NCBI RefSeq assembly: GCF_036021035.1
Contig: NZ_CP107930.1
Span: forward strand, 4,798,006 to 4,862,005
DNA from: Kineococcus sp. NBC_00420
GTDB taxonomy: Bacteria; Actinomycetota; Actinomycetes; Actinomycetales; Kineococcaceae
DNA length: 64,000 nucleotides
Direction of reading: 5' to 3'
Shown: positions 1 through 9,618 of the stretch, piece by piece
Layout: every line of letters starts with the position of its first letter
Position numbering within the stretch: position 1 is the first letter of the stretch
Position numbers and translations under genes: made by a program
Notes under the pieces: model-generated
The model's input: only the letters and a program-made list of their open reading frames with translations
What the model was told of the DNA's origin: nothing
The model's database searches: none

Positions 1-143
1 TCGACCGCACGGCCTACCTGCGCCTCCTCGGGGCCGCCCTGCCGCTGCCCGTGCCCCGCGCGTTCACCGCTGCGGGGGTGCCCCGCGACGAGGTGCACGA
101 CGCGGCACGCCCCGATCGGCCCATCGACTACGACAAGGGGTAG
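1..143 (+). CDS. C-terminal end of an unidentified protein (cut by window edge)
   Basis: The frame running from base 3 to the TAG at 141-143 encodes 46 residues ending RPIDYDKG. Nearly every codon ends in G or C, which supports real coding. The fragment is rich in Leu, Pro and Ala and shows no motif that I recognise, so no function is offered. It lies 76 bp upstream of ctaC on the same strand. Its stop codon forms the first three bases of a possible -10 box (TAGTCT, 141-146) that could serve ctaC. Confidence 0.5.
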   Translation, partial: DRTAYLRLLGAALPLPVPRAFTAAGVPRDEVHDAARPDRPIDYDKG

Positions 144-219
144 TCTCCTCACCAAAGGACGGCTCTGCTCAAGACCAACGCGTCGGGAGCACGAAACGTC
201 CCCGTTCACCGCACGAACC

Positions 220-1194
220 GTGGGAAGGCCGACGTTGGGCACGCGAGACTCGGGCGCGACACGTCGTCGCCGTCCCCCCAAGGCACTGCTGGCAGGCGCC
301 CTCACCGGTGGTGCGGCCCTGCTGCTGTCCGGCTGCGCCGGCGACTGGCCGGACGCTTCGGCGAGCAACTTCTTCCTGCCGAACGCCAGCATCGGCGCGA
401 CGGACATGACCGACCGGATCTCCAAGCTCTGGGACGGGTCGTGGATCGCCGCCCTGGCGGTCGGCGTCCTGGTCTGGGCCCTGACGATCTGGTGCGTCGT
501 GGCCTACCGGCGTCGCAAGAACGACCCGGAGATGCCGCCGCAGGTCCGCTACAACATGCCGATCGAGATCCTCTACACGATCGTCCCCGTGATGATGGTC
601 GGTGTCCTCTTCTACTACGTGGCGCGCGACCAGCAGACGATCCTCGACACGAAGAAGGCCCCGGACGTCACGATCCAGGTCGTGGGCAAGAAGTGGTCCT
701 GGGACTTCAACTACCTCGAGGACAACTCCAAGCCGGGCGTCTACGACACCGGTCGTCAGGCCGACCTCTCGGGTCGGGCCGACGTCGAGGACGAGCTCCC
801 GACGCTGTACCTGCCCGTCAACGAGACGGTCCGCTTCGACCTGTACTCCCGCGACGTCATCCACTCGTTCTGGGTCCCGGCGTTCCTCATGAAGATGGAC
901 CTCATCCCGGGCAGCCCGAACGCCTTCCAGGTCACCCCCACCAAGGAGGGGACCTTCAAGGGCAAGTGCGCCGAGCTCTGCGGTGAGTACCACTCCGAGA
1001 TGCTCTTCAACGTGAAGGTCGTCTCGGCGGAGGAGTACCAGCAGCACCTCGACGACCTCGACGCCGCGGGTCAGACCGGCTCGTTGCCGACGACCCTCGC
1101 CGGTGCCGAGGAACTCGCGGGTGTCCAGGCCGACTCCGTCGGCGAGGCCCCTGAGACCGCGAAGGACACGACCAGTGACGGGAACAACGGCTGA
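220..1194 (+). CDS. ctaC: Cytochrome c oxidase subunit II (aa3 type), lipoprotein
   Basis: Electron-entry subunit of the aa3 oxidase; it carries the binuclear CuA centre that takes electrons from the bcc complex. The 324-residue product has an N-terminal basic stretch, a hydrophobic segment and a lipobox (LLSGC, Cys39), then two membrane helices (about 70-95 and 115-135) and an extracellular cupredoxin domain. CuA ligands are visible: His215 in the IHSFWVPAF segment, Cys250, Cys254, His258 and Met261 in the [13 protein letters not shown] block. The start is GTG at 220 with no clear ribosome-binding site. The TGA overlaps the ATG of ctaD by one base, so translation is probably coupled. The position corresponds to Rv2200c of M. 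tuberculosis. A lipidated subunit II is normal for actinobacteria. Confidence 0.95.
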   Translation: MGRPTLGTRDSGATRRRRPPKALLAGALTGGAALLLSGCAGDWPDASASNFFLPNASIGATDMTDRISKLWDGSWIAALAVGVLVWALTIWCVVAYRRRKNDPEMPPQVRYNMPIEILYTIVPVMMVGVLFYYVARDQQTILDTKKAPDVTIQVVGKKWSWDFNYLEDNSKPGVYDTGRQADLSGRADVEDELPTLYLPVNETVRFDLYSRDVIHSFWVPAFLMKMDLIPGSPNAFQVTPTKEGTFKGKCAELCGEYHSEMLFNVKVVSAEEYQQHLDDLDAAGQTGSLPTTLAGAEELAGVQADSVGEAPETAKDTTSDGNNG

Positions 1195-2960
1195 TGGCTG
1201 CTGAGAGCTTCAACCTGCCCGGGACGGCAGCGCGCGTCACCACGCGCCAGCCCCTGGGGCAGGTCATCCCGCGCCGTCGTGGCGCGGTCATCGCCGGCTG
1301 GCTCTCCAGCACCGACCACAAGGTCATCGGCAACCTCTACTTCATCACCGCGTTCATCTGGTTCCTGCTCGCCGGGATCATGGCGCTGCTCATCCGTGCC
1401 GAGCTCTTCGAGCCCGGCATGCAGGTGTTCAACACCAAGAACGAGTACAACCAGGCGTTCACGATGCACGGCACGATCATGCTGCTGCTGTTCGCGACGC
1501 CGTTGTTCTCCGCCTTCGCGAACGCGATCATGCCGCTGCAGATCGGTGCACCGGACGTCGCCTTCCCGCGGCTGAACATGTTCGCGTACTGGCTCTTCCT
1601 CTTCGGCGGTCTCACCGCCGCGGCCGGTTTCGTCACCCCCGGCGGCGCCGCCTCCTTCGGGTGGTTCGCCTACGCGCCGCTGAGCGACGTCGTCCACTCG
1701 CCCGGTCTGGGCGGGAACCTCTGGGTCATGGGCCTGGCGTTCTCCGGGTTCGGGACGATCCTCGGTGCCGTCAACTTCATCACCACGATCATCTGCATGC
1801 GCGCCCCCGGCATGACGATGTTCCGGATGCCGATCTTCACCTGGAACACCCTCATCACCAGCGTGCTGGTCCTGATGGCCTTCCCGGTGCTGGCCGCCGC
1901 GCTGCTCGCGCTGGCCGCGGACCGCATCCTCGGGGCCCACGTCTTCGAGGCCGCGAACGGTGGGCCGATCCTCTGGCAGCACCTGTTCTGGTTCTTCGGG
2001 CACCCGGAGGTCTACATCATCGCGTTGCCGTTCTTCGGCATCGTGACCGAGATCTTCCCGGTGTTCAGCCGCAAGCCCGTCTTCGGCTACAAGGGCCTCG
2101 TCTTCGCGACGATCTCCATCGCCGGCCTCTCGGTGACGGTCTGGGCCCACCACATGTACGTGACCGGCAAGGTCCTGCTGCCGTTCTTCTCGTTCATGAC
2201 GATGCTCATCGCGGTCCCGACGGGCGTGAAGTTCTTCAACTGGATCGGCACGATGTGGCGCGGGTCGCTGACCTTCGACACCCCGATGCTCTGGGCCGTC
2301 GGCTTCCTCATCACCTTCCTCTTCGGTGGTCTGACCGGCGTCATCCTCTCCGCGCCTCCGCTGGACTTCCAGCTCTCCGACTCCTACTTCGTCGTGGCGC
2401 ACTTCCACTACGTCGTCTTCGGGACCGTCGTCTTCGCGATGTTCGCCGGCTTCTACTTCTGGTGGCCGAAGCTGACCGGGAAGATGCTGCACGAGGGCTG
2501 GGGCAAGCTGCACTTCTGGCTGCTCTTCGTCGGGTTCCACACGACCTTCCTCATCCAGCACTGGCTGGGTGCGGCCGGGATGCCGCGTCGTTACGCGGAC
2601 TACCTGCCCGGTGAGGGGTTCACCACCATGAACCAGATCTCCACCATCGGGTCCTTCATCCTGGGCCTGTCGTTCCTGCCCTTCCTCTGGAACGTCTACC
2701 GCACCGCCCGCCACGGCGAGCAGGTCACCGTGGACGACCCCTGGGGCTACGGCGCCTCGCTGGAGTGGGCGACGTCCTGCCCGCCGCCGCGGCACAACTT
2801 CACCTCGCTGCCCCGGATCCGCTCGGAGCGTCCGGCGTTCGACCTGCACCACCCCGAGATCGCCGCGCACGACATCCACGACGGCGGCGGCAACCTGCTG
2901 GACGCGGTGTACGGCGGTTCCGACCGCCGTGGCCGTGAAGACGTGACGGAAGGCCGCTGA
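1194..2960 (+). CDS. ctaD: Cytochrome c oxidase subunit I
   Basis: Catalytic subunit of the aa3 haem-copper oxidase; it reduces O2 to water at the haem a3-CuB site and pumps protons. The 588-residue protein is polytopic with the family signatures in order: the early TMHGTIM block with a haem a His, the [10 protein letters not shown] block containing the CuB His and the cross-linked Tyr, the WAHHMYVTG block with the two further CuB histidines, and the AHFHYVVFG block with the haem a3 and haem a ligands. The last ~70 residues form the soluble C-terminal tail usual in actinobacteria. It overlaps ctaC by one base and is followed two bases later by ctaF. Confidence 0.97.
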   Translation: MAAESFNLPGTAARVTTRQPLGQVIPRRRGAVIAGWLSSTDHKVIGNLYFITAFIWFLLAGIMALLIRAELFEPGMQVFNTKNEYNQAFTMHGTIMLLLFATPLFSAFANAIMPLQIGAPDVAFPRLNMFAYWLFLFGGLTAAAGFVTPGGAASFGWFAYAPLSDVVHSPGLGGNLWVMGLAFSGFGTILGAVNFITTIICMRAPGMTMFRMPIFTWNTLITSVLVLMAFPVLAAALLALAADRILGAHVFEAANGGPILWQHLFWFFGHPEVYIIALPFFGIVTEIFPVFSRKPVFGYKGLVFATISIAGLSVTVWAHHMYVTGKVLLPFFSFMTMLIAVPTGVKFFNWIGTMWRGSLTFDTPMLWAVGFLITFLFGGLTGVILSAPPLDFQLSDSYFVVAHFHYVVFGTVVFAMFAGFYFWWPKLTGKMLHEGWGKLHFWLLFVGFHTTFLIQHWLGAAGMPRRYADYLPGEGFTTMNQISTIGSFILGLSFLPFLWNVYRTARHGEQVTVDDPWGYGASLEWATSCPPPRHNFTSLPRIRSERPAFDLHHPEIAAHDIHDGGGNLLDAVYGGSDRRGREDVTEGR

Positions 2961-2962
2961 CG

Positions 2963-3364
2963 ATGAAACCCGAAACCTGGCTGTTCTCCGGCGGGATCCT
3001 GTTCTTCGTCCCCGTCGCGTTCGTCTACGGGATGCTGACCCAGTGGACGGAGTGGGTCGGCTTCATCGCCCTGCTGCTCACCGGTGGTCTCGCCCTGCTG
3101 GTCGGTACCTACCTGACCATCACCGCACGGCGTATCGACGAGCGTCCCGAGGACAACCCCCGGGCCGACATCAGCGAAGGCGCGGGCGAGCAGGGCATGT
3201 TCTCCCCGCACTCCTGGTGGCCGTTGTTCCTCTCCGCCGGCGGGGCGGTGACCTTCTTCGGGGTCGCGGTCGGCTGGTGGCTCTGGTTCATCGGGGTCGT
3301 CATCTCCGTGCCGATGATCGTCGGCTGGGTCTTCGAGTACTACAAGGGCGAGCACGCCCACTGA
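2963..3364 (+). CDS. ctaF: Cytochrome c oxidase subunit IV, actinobacterial type
   Basis: Small accessory membrane subunit of the actinobacterial aa3 oxidase, 133 residues. Helices are visible at about residues 5-25 and 32-54, and a hydrophobic block (about 85-125) makes up two more segments, matching the four-helix fold of the family. It starts two bases after the ctaD stop with a good ribosome-binding site (GGAAGG about 9 bases before the ATG). Assignment rests on length, topology and position after ctaD; the family has few invariant residues. A strong hairpin follows immediately. Confidence 0.9.
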   Translation: MKPETWLFSGGILFFVPVAFVYGMLTQWTEWVGFIALLLTGGLALLVGTYLTITARRIDERPEDNPRADISEGAGEQGMFSPHSWWPLFLSAGGAVTFFGVAVGWWLWFIGVVISVPMIVGWVFEYYKGEHAH

Positions 3365-3381
3365 GTTCCACCCGCACGAGG

Positions 3382-3416
3382 AAGGGCCCCGCACCGGAAT
3401 CCGGTGCGGGGCCCTT
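3382..3416. terminator. Bidirectional intrinsic terminator between ctaF and the ABC permease
   Basis: A 17-bp perfect inverted repeat (arms 3382-3398 and 3400-3416), beginning AAGGGCCCCGCACC on the left arm. It lies in the 69-bp gap between two convergent genes and has A/T ends on both sides, so it can stop transcription from either direction. Confidence 0.85.
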
Positions 3417-3433
3417 CGTCGTGCGGTGGGGGC

Positions 3434-4447
3434 TCAGCGGGTCGCGCGGTGGCGGACGTAGCGGGAGAGGCCGACGGCCACGACCAGCGCCCCGCCGTAG
3501 AAGAGCTGCTGGACGAAGCTCTGCGCGCCCAGCATCTGCAGACCGACGACCCCGGAGGAGAGGAAGTACACGGCGACGACGGTGCCGAGGGGGTTGAACT
3601 GGCCCGGGACGATCGCGGTCGCGCCGAGGTAGGCCGCGGCGAAGGCCGGCAGCAGGAACGACTGCGCCGAGGACGGGTCGGCGCCGCCGAGGGCCCCGGC
3701 GTAGACGACACCGGCGAGACCGGCGATGGTCGAGCACCCGAGGAACGCCCCCGCCCGCAGGCGCGGGACGTCGAACCCGGACAGCTTCGCCACCTGCGGG
3801 GAACGACCGACGAAGAGCAGCCGTCGTCCCAGGGGGGTGAACTCCAGGAGCGCGGCGAGCAGGACCGCGGCGGCGAGACCGTAGAAGAACTGCAGCGGCA
3901 CCCCCAGCAGTCGCGTCCCGACGGTCGCCTGGACGAGGTGGGGGTCGATCCCGGTCACCGTGGACTGCCCCGAGATCCACTGCACGACGCCGAGCGCGAA
4001 GGTGCCGGACCCGAGCGTCACGATGAACGACGGGATCCCGAACACGACGACGCCGAGGGCGTTGACGATGCCCACGCAGAGCGCGGAGGCGACCCCGGCC
4101 AGCACCGCCGCACCGATGCTCCAGCCGTGCTGGACGTTCATGACGGCCGTGACCATGGAGGACAGACCCAGCGCGGAGGCGACCGAGAGGTCGAACTCCC
4201 CGGTGATGAGGGGGAGCAGGACACCGAGGGAGGCGACCAGCAGGACCGCCTGGGAACCCAGGACGCCCTGCAGGTTCCCGGCGGTCGGGTAGGTCTGCGG
4301 CCGGGCGAGGGAGAACACCACCAGGACGACGACCCAGACGCCGATGAGGGCGAACCGCTCGGCGTGCGGAGCCAGTCGCCACCGGCTCCGGCCACCGGCC
4401 TCCGTGCTGGGGTCGGTGGACGTGGCGGTGCGGGTGCTCGTGCTCAC
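3434..4447 (-). CDS. ABC transporter permease, RbsC family
   Basis: Membrane channel of a sugar/nucleoside-type ABC importer. The 337-residue product has about 9-10 hydrophobic segments and the family-typical segments LITGEFDLSVASALGL and LGGADPSSAQSFLLPAFAAAYLGAT. The start is GTG at 4447, which overlaps the stop of the ATPase gene by four bases (GTGA), pointing to translational coupling; a longer frame exists upstream but lies inside the ATPase gene. It is the last gene of the rutA-nitrilase-transporter unit and ends at a strong terminator. RbsC-family permeases carry pentoses, autoinducer-2 or nucleosides; the neighbours suggest a pyrimidine-related substrate here, which is inference. Confidence 0.9.
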   Translation of the reverse strand: MSTSTRTATSTDPSTEAGGRSRWRLAPHAERFALIGVWVVVLVVFSLARPQTYPTAGNLQGVLGSQAVLLVASLGVLLPLITGEFDLSVASALGLSSMVTAVMNVQHGWSIGAAVLAGVASALCVGIVNALGVVVFGIPSFIVTLGSGTFALGVVQWISGQSTVTGIDPHLVQATVGTRLLGVPLQFFYGLAAAVLLAALLEFTPLGRRLLFVGRSPQVAKLSGFDVPRLRAGAFLGCSTIAGLAGVVYAGALGGADPSSAQSFLLPAFAAAYLGATAIVPGQFNPLGTVVAVYFLSSGVVGLQMLGAQSFVQQLFYGGALVVAVGLSRYVRHRATR

Positions 4448-6039
4448 GAGGCCTCCCTGGTCTGGGTGGGGACGGGGAAGTGGGTGTCCAGCAGCCGGGT
4501 GCTGGACAGGACGCGGTCGGACAGCGTGGCCTGGGTGAGCTCGGCGCCGCTCAGTTCGGCGACCACGTGGCCGCGGGCCAGGACCAGGACGCGGTCGCAG
4601 ACCGTGGCGAGCTGCTCGTAGTCGGAGCTGGCGAGCAGGATCGAGGCGCCCCGCTCGGCCGCCTGGCGCAGCAGGTCGAAGACGAAGGCCTTGGCGCCCA
4701 CGTCGATCCCCTGGGTCGGTTCGGCGAGCAGGACGACCCGCGGGTCGGTCTGCAACCACTTGGCCAGGACGGCCTTCTGCTGGTTGCCGCCGGAGAGGGT
4801 CCCGAACGCCTTGCCCGGGTCGAAGGGCCGCACGTCGTAGCGCCGGGACAGCTCCTGGGCCCGGCGCTGCAGGGCACGGCGGTCGAGGCGGAACCGCGAC
4901 CCCAGCGTCGTCATGACCGGCATCGTCACGTTCCGCTCCACCGACTCCTCGGCGATGCCACCGTCGCGGCGACGGTCGGCGGGAACCAGGACGATCCCCA
5001 CGCCGAGGGCCCGGGCGGGGGTCAGGGACGAGAGCTGGAGGGCGTCGCGGTCGACGAGGAGGTCCCCGGAGACGTCGTCCGCGGCTCCGTAGAGCGCGGG
5101 GAGGACCTCGTCGTAGCCGGAACCGGCCAACCCGGTGAGCCCGAGGACCTCGCCGCGTCCGACGTCGAAGGACACCCCGTGCAGGCGTGGCGCGACCAGG
5201 CGGGCGACCTGGACCAGGCCCTGCCCCGGGACCGGTCCCGGCTGCGGACCCGGTGCGTCCGCGTCGGCGCGCTTGCGCAGGGCCGCGGCCAGGTCGGCGC
5301 CCACGATCAGCTCGGTGAGACCGACCGGGTCCGTCGTGGCGGAGTCCACCGTCCCCGCCCGGCGACCGTCGCGCAGGACGGTGACCTGGGCGGTGTGCTC
5401 CAGCACCTCGGTGAGGTCGTGGGAGACCAGCAGGACCGAGGTGCGGCCGTCCGCGACGAGGTCGCGCACGACCCGGAACAGCAGGTCGGTGCCCTCGCGG
5501 GGGAGGAAGACGGTGGGCTCGTCGAGGATCAGCAGCGTGCGGGAGTCCCCGAGCTCGTCGACCGCGCGCAGGATCGCCACCAGCGCCCGTTCGGTGTCGC
5601 TGAGGGTGGAGACCGCGGCGGCCGGGTCGATGTCGAGGCCGTGCCGGCGCAGGGTCTCGCCCGCCAGTCGGCGTTCGGTCCGCCAGGAGACCACCGCGCG
5701 ACGGGTGGCGATCCCCTGGGCGATGCGCATGTTCTCGGCCACGGACAGCTCGGGCAGCAACCCGAGGTCCTGGTGCACGACGCTGATCCCGAGGGCCCGG
5801 AAGGCCCCCGGGGCCAGCGGCAGGGGGGCAGGGCGGCCCCCCACCTCCAGGACCGCTCCGGCGTCCGGCTCGTAGACCCCGGTGAGGACCTTGATGAGGG
5901 TCGACTTGCCCGACCCGTTCTCCCCCAGGAGCCCGTGGACGGTCCCGGCGGGGATCTCCAGGCTGACGTCGTCCAGGGCGCGGTGGCCGCCGAAGGTCTT
6001 GGTCAGCCCGGTCAGCCGGATGGCGGGGGCGGCTGTCAC
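4444..6039 (-). CDS. ABC transporter ATP-binding protein with two ABC domains, RbsA family
   Basis: Energises the importer. The 531-residue protein contains two fused nucleotide-binding domains. The first has Walker A GENGSGKS (39-46) and a STLSDTERALVAI signature-like segment with Walker B LLILDEP. The second has the degenerate Walker A usual in this family (GLAGSGYDE), an intact LSGGNQQKAVLAKWL signature and VLLAEPTQGID. It overlaps the binding-protein gene upstream by four bases and the permease downstream by four bases. Domain architecture excludes ordinary single-domain ABC exporters. Substrate is not determined by this subunit. Confidence 0.93.
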   Translation of the reverse strand: MTAAPAIRLTGLTKTFGGHRALDDVSLEIPAGTVHGLLGENGSGKSTLIKVLTGVYEPDAGAVLEVGGRPAPLPLAPGAFRALGISVVHQDLGLLPELSVAENMRIAQGIATRRAVVSWRTERRLAGETLRRHGLDIDPAAAVSTLSDTERALVAILRAVDELGDSRTLLILDEPTVFLPREGTDLLFRVVRDLVADGRTSVLLVSHDLTEVLEHTAQVTVLRDGRRAGTVDSATTDPVGLTELIVGADLAAALRKRADADAPGPQPGPVPGQGLVQVARLVAPRLHGVSFDVGRGEVLGLTGLAGSGYDEVLPALYGAADDVSGDLLVDRDALQLSSLTPARALGVGIVLVPADRRRDGGIAEESVERNVTMPVMTTLGSRFRLDRRALQRRAQELSRRYDVRPFDPGKAFGTLSGGNQQKAVLAKWLQTDPRVVLLAEPTQGIDVGAKAFVFDLLRQAAERGASILLASSDYEQLATVCDRVLVLARGHVVAELSGAELTQATLSDRVLSSTRLLDTHFPVPTQTREAS

Positions 6040-7217
6040 GGTCGGCCCCAGAGCGCCTCGTACCCCGCGACGTAGGCGTCGCCGTAGCCGGTGCCGGCGG
6101 CCGGCGGGGTGCCCGTCTCGGCGACGTTGTCGTCGGTGAAGACCTTCAGCGGGGTGCCCTCGTCGCCGTCCTCGACGATCGGGGCCCCGGTCAGGACGCG
6201 CCCGGCCTGGTCCAACGTCGAGTAGGCCAGCCAGGAGATGTTCTCGCCGACGTCCATCGCCATGACGTCGCCGTCCTGGATGAGCTTCAGCAGGTCGGGG
6301 GTCCCGTTGAACGAGGCCATCTGGACCTGGCCGGTCTTCCCGGTCGCGGTGATGCCCTGCTGCGCGTAGATCGACATGGAGTCGTAGATCGGCAGGACGT
6401 AGTTCACCTCCGGGTCGGACTGCAGGGCGGTCTGGACCTCGCCGGAGATCTTCGTCGCCCAGTCGGTGGTCGGGACGTTGACGACCTTGCTCGTGCAGGA
6501 GGGGCAGTTCTCCTTCAGCGTGGCCTGCATCGCCTCGACCATGCCGTTGGAGGGCGGCACCTCCTGGGAGGTGATGATGACGGCGTCGACCGAACCCCCG
6601 GAGTCGGCGATGGACCAGTTCGCGATGAGGGCGGCGGCCTCGTTGAACGGGGCCGTGACCTGAGCCGCGATCAGGGGCGCCGAGGTGGCGCTGAACGTCG
6701 TCCCCGTCTGCTGGGTGTGGGTCACGATGACCGGGATGCCCGCGGTCTTGGCCCGTTGCAGGGCCGGGGTCAGCAGGTCGGCGTTGATGCCCTGCGCGAG
6801 CACGATGAGGTCCGCGCCCTGGCTGATGGCCTGGTCGATCCCGGCGCTGTGCTCGGTGGGGGTGCCCTGGTTGGTGTACTCCACCCAGGTGGCTCCGTAC
6901 TTCTCGGCGATCGTCGCGCTCTCGTCGTCGACGGCCTGGATGTAGGGGATCGCGCTGGAGTTCGGGATGTTGAAGATCTTCTTGCCCTTGATACCGGACA
7001 TCGCGAACGCCGGGGCGTCGAGGGTGAACGTCGGGTCGACGCTGGCGGCCTCGACCGCGGCCGCGGCCGCGGTCACCCCGGCCTGGTCGACGTCGCCGGA
7101 ACCACCACCGGTCGAGGCGTCGGAACTGCTGCAGGCGGTGAGGGTCGCGGACAGGCCGACGGCGAGGAGGAGGGCAGCGGCCCGGAACGAGGGGCGGCGC
7201 GGCGAGGCGACGGGCAC
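6036..7217 (-). CDS. Substrate-binding lipoprotein of the ABC importer (periplasmic-binding protein type 1 fold)
   Basis: Captures the substrate outside the membrane and delivers it to the permease. The 393-residue product has a lipoprotein signal peptide (SATLTAC, Cys29) and a ribose-binding-like body with an IDQAISQGADLIVLAQG segment and a C-terminal DDNVAETGTPPAAGTGYGD stretch. The start is GTG at 7217 with an AGGAG about six bases upstream. Two cysteines within NCPSC may form a disulfide. It begins 52 bp after the nitrilase-family gene on the same strand. The family binds sugars, nucleosides or purine derivatives; a pyrimidine or nucleoside ligand is suggested only by the linked rutA gene. 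Confidence 0.88.
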   Translation of the reverse strand: MPVASPRRPSFRAAALLLAVGLSATLTACSSSDASTGGGSGDVDQAGVTAAAAAVEAASVDPTFTLDAPAFAMSGIKGKKIFNIPNSSAIPYIQAVDDESATIAEKYGATWVEYTNQGTPTEHSAGIDQAISQGADLIVLAQGINADLLTPALQRAKTAGIPVIVTHTQQTGTTFSATSAPLIAAQVTAPFNEAAALIANWSIADSGGSVDAVIITSQEVPPSNGMVEAMQATLKENCPSCTSKVVNVPTTDWATKISGEVQTALQSDPEVNYVLPIYDSMSIYAQQGITATGKTGQVQMASFNGTPDLLKLIQDGDVMAMDVGENISWLAYSTLDQAGRVLTGAPIVEDGDEGTPLKVFTDDNVAETGTPPAAGTGYGDAYVAGYEALWGRP

Positions 7218-7269
7218 AGGAGCTCCTGGAGGGTCGGCGGGAGTTCGTGGGGGGTTTCGTGCTGGTGGT

Positions 7270-8178
7270 TCAGCGGGTCGCGACGAGGCGGGCGAGCAGT
7301 TCGACGACGTCGGAACGGCGGTCGCGCGACAACGGGAACGCCGCGCGGGTGCGGGTGACCAGGTCGAGGTCCAGGTCGACCTGCAGGACTGCTCCGGCGG
7401 AGTGCGCGGGTGCCTCGGAGAGGACGGCGCCGGTGGGGTCGACCGCGCAGGAACGGCCGAAGTAGCTGACCCGGTGGCCGTTGAGCTCCTCGGCGCCGGC
7501 CCGGTTGGCGGCGAGGACGAACACCTGCGACTCCATCGCCCGGATCGACAGTTCCTGCAGGAACAGCTCCTCCCGGCTCCCCAGGGAACTCACGACGGCC
7601 AGCACGACCTCGGCGCCCATCGCCCGGGCCAGCGCCCAGTGCTCGGGGAAGGACCGGTCGTAGCAGATGACGCAGGCGAAGCGGACCCCGAGCACGTCGA
7701 GGACGACGGGGGAGGCGCCGGGGGAGAAGAAGAACTTCTCGTCCACGTCGACACCACCGACGTGGTTGGCCGGCAACGACAACTTCCGGTAGGCCGGGCG
7801 GCTGTTCCCGTCGGCGTCCCGCCAGGGGAGCAGGTCGCCGTTCGCGTCGACCGCGACGGCGGAGTTGTGCAGGACGTCGGAACCCGTCCGCTCGTACATC
7901 CCCCAGACGATCGCGACCCCGAGTTCGCGGGCGAGGGCGGCGAAGCGTCCGGTGGTGGGCCCGGGCAGGGTCTGCGCCCACCCGGAGCGGTCCGTCGCCC
8001 GGGAGGTGCAGAAGTAGGGGGTGGTGATGAGTTCCGGGAGCAGCACGAGGTCCGGGGACGTCCCGTCGTCGCGTCGGGATGCCCTGCGCACCAGCGCTTC
8101 CAGTGGATCGAGGTTCGCGTCGAGGTCTTCGGTGGACTCCCCGGCCTGGACGACCGCCGCGCGCAGGACCCGGCTCAC
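7270..8178 (-). CDS. Nitrilase-superfamily C-N hydrolase (beta-ureidopropionase/carbamoyl-amide hydrolase-like)
   Basis: Predicted amidohydrolase of 302 residues with the full nitrilase triad: Glu49 (LLPEL), Lys132 (AYRKLSLP) and Cys172 ([11 protein letters not shown]). The fold proceeds with the family's usual [16 protein letters not shown] segment. Its GTG start overlaps the rutA stop by four bases (GTGA), so the two enzymes are probably made together. Beta-ureidopropionases and N-carbamoylputrescine amidases are the nearest families by motif. In Escherichia coli the product of RutA is hydrolysed by RutB, an unrelated isochorismatase-fold enzyme; this protein is well placed to replace RutB by cleaving ureidoacrylate or its peracid. 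That role is inference from context. Confidence 0.85.
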   Translation of the reverse strand: MSRVLRAAVVQAGESTEDLDANLDPLEALVRRASRRDDGTSPDLVLLPELITTPYFCTSRATDRSGWAQTLPGPTTGRFAALARELGVAIVWGMYERTGSDVLHNSAVAVDANGDLLPWRDADGNSRPAYRKLSLPANHVGGVDVDEKFFFSPGASPVVLDVLGVRFACVICYDRSFPEHWALARAMGAEVVLAVVSSLGSREELFLQELSIRAMESQVFVLAANRAGAEELNGHRVSYFGRSCAVDPTGAVLSEAPAHSAGAVLQVDLDLDLVTRTRAAFPLSRDRRSDVVELLARLVATR

Positions 8179-9251
8179 GCGGGGACCGCCACGTGCCGGC
8201 GACTGGTCATGAGCGGCTGGATGCGTTCCCCGAACGCGTCCACGCCGGCGACGAAGTCGTCGAAGGTCAGCATGACGCCGGCGATCCCGGGGACCGTGGA
8301 CAACTCGTCGAGCATCCGCGCGACGGAGGCGTAGGAACCGATGAGGGTTCCCATGTTGAAGTTCACCGCGCCCTCGGGGAGGGAGATGGTGCGGGCGGTC
8401 GAGTCAGCGTCGGCGTGCACGTCGGCGGCGGCCTCGTCGGCGCGGTAGTCGAGGGCGGAGAGGTCGGCGTTGGCGTGGTAGTCGTGCCACTTCGCCATGG
8501 CCAGCTCGTCGGTCTCGTCGGCGATCACCATGAACAGGGCGAGCGCGCCGACGTCGCGCCCGGACTCCTTCGTCGCGGCCAGCAGGCGTTCGCCGTGCGG
8601 GGCCATCGCGGTCGGGGTGTTGATCCCGACGCCGTTGAGGAAGTCGTACTCGGTGTTCTCGGCCGCGAAGCGGATCCCGGTCTCGGACTGACCGGCGGCG
8701 ACGACGTCGATGTGTCCGGGGCGGGGGGAGAGCACGCAGTCGTCCATCGTGTAGAACTCGCCCTCGAGGTCGCTGCGACCGTTCTCGGTGAGGTCGCGCA
8801 GGACCCGCACGTACTCCTCGGCGCGGCGGTAGCGGTCGCGGAAGTGGTCGTCGCCGGGCCAGAGACCCATCTGCGAGTACTCCTTCGGGGCCCACCCGGT
8901 GACGATGTTCACGCCGATCCGCCCGGGGGCGATCGAGTCGATGGTCGACACCATGCGGGCGACCAACGCCGGGGGCAGGGTGAGGATCGCGGTCGAGGCG
9001 TAGAGCTTGATGCGGTCGGTGACCGCCGCGAGCCCGGCCATCAACGTGAAGGACTCCAGGTTGTGGTCCCAGAACTCCGTCTCCCCGCCGAAACCGCGGA
9101 GTTTGATCATCGAGAGGGCGAAGTCGAACCCGTGCTGCTCCGCCTTCTGGACGATGGTCTTGTTCAGTTCGAAGCTGGGCATGTACTGCGGCGACGACGT
9201 GGAGATGAGCCAGCCGTTGTTGCCGATCGGGATGAAGACGCCGACGTCCAC
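8175..9251 (-). CDS. rutA: Pyrimidine monooxygenase RutA-like (flavin-dependent, luciferase-like)
   Basis: RutA opens the uracil ring between N3 and C4 using FMN and O2, giving a ureidoacrylate peracid. The 358-residue product matches my memory of E. coli RutA over long stretches: [15 protein letters not shown] near the N-terminus, [41 protein letters not shown] and, at the C-terminus, [15 protein letters not shown] with FGERIQPLM. The GTG start at 9251 is fixed by GAGGAG six bases upstream and by alignment of the N-terminus with RutA; longer frames upstream lack family similarity. It heads a five-gene unit with a nitrilase and an ABC importer. No flavin reductase (RutF) or RutB, C, D, E is present in the window, so a reductase must come from elsewhere. 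Confidence 0.92.
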   Translation of the reverse strand: MDVGVFIPIGNNGWLISTSSPQYMPSFELNKTIVQKAEQHGFDFALSMIKLRGFGGETEFWDHNLESFTLMAGLAAVTDRIKLYASTAILTLPPALVARMVSTIDSIAPGRIGVNIVTGWAPKEYSQMGLWPGDDHFRDRYRRAEEYVRVLRDLTENGRSDLEGEFYTMDDCVLSPRPGHIDVVAAGQSETGIRFAAENTEYDFLNGVGINTPTAMAPHGERLLAATKESGRDVGALALFMVIADETDELAMAKWHDYHANADLSALDYRADEAAADVHADADSTARTISLPEGAVNFNMGTLIGSYASVARMLDELSTVPGIAGVMLTFDDFVAGVDAFGERIQPLMTSRRHVAVPA

Positions 9252-9618
9252 GAGACTCCTCGGTTGGTCGTGGGTGGGTGCGTGACCTGCTTCGATGACT
9301 TCGAATGTCACTCGAGTCGAACGTAGGTCGTCCGCGTTGCTTGCTCGTCTCGTTCCTGTGAACAGCTCGTTTCGCCGGGGCCGGGAACATCCGGGGCCCT
9401 GCCCGGGCGGGGAAACCCTGCGGCTGGTCGTCCGGGGATCGCGGTCTCCCGTTGCTGGCACCCCGGTCGGTGCCTGTCGCGACCGTGACCGGATCGTGAT
9501 GTGCACGCGTGCAACGCGACGTGTCCGCGCGGCGTCACCAGGGTGAGCCGTCCAGGTGCGAGGATCGACGGCGGGGGAAGTACGAGAGGGTCCTGGTGAC
9601 CCGGGGGAGAAGCGCTCG
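9252..9618. promoter_or_regulatory. Divergent intergenic region upstream of rutA and the L,D-transpeptidase gene
   Basis: 367 bp without a gene. On the minus strand a possible -10 box TACGTT (9320-9325) lies about 70 bp before rutA. An interrupted inverted repeat TTCGA-N12-TCGAA (9300-9321), with a CTCGAG palindrome inside it, sits at the expected transcription start and could be an operator. On the plus strand a GGGGGAGA ribosome-binding site precedes the transpeptidase start. I see no other structured element. Confidence 0.4.

Noticed and set aside
1071-2879. A 602-codon minus-strand frame opposite ctaD
   Set aside because: Antisense shadow of ctaD, with a biased Asp/Glu/Arg/Gly composition and no recognisable domain.
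9317-9331. TCGAAC half-site upstream of rutA as a LexA box
   Set aside because: The second half-site GTTCGA is absent at the right spacing.
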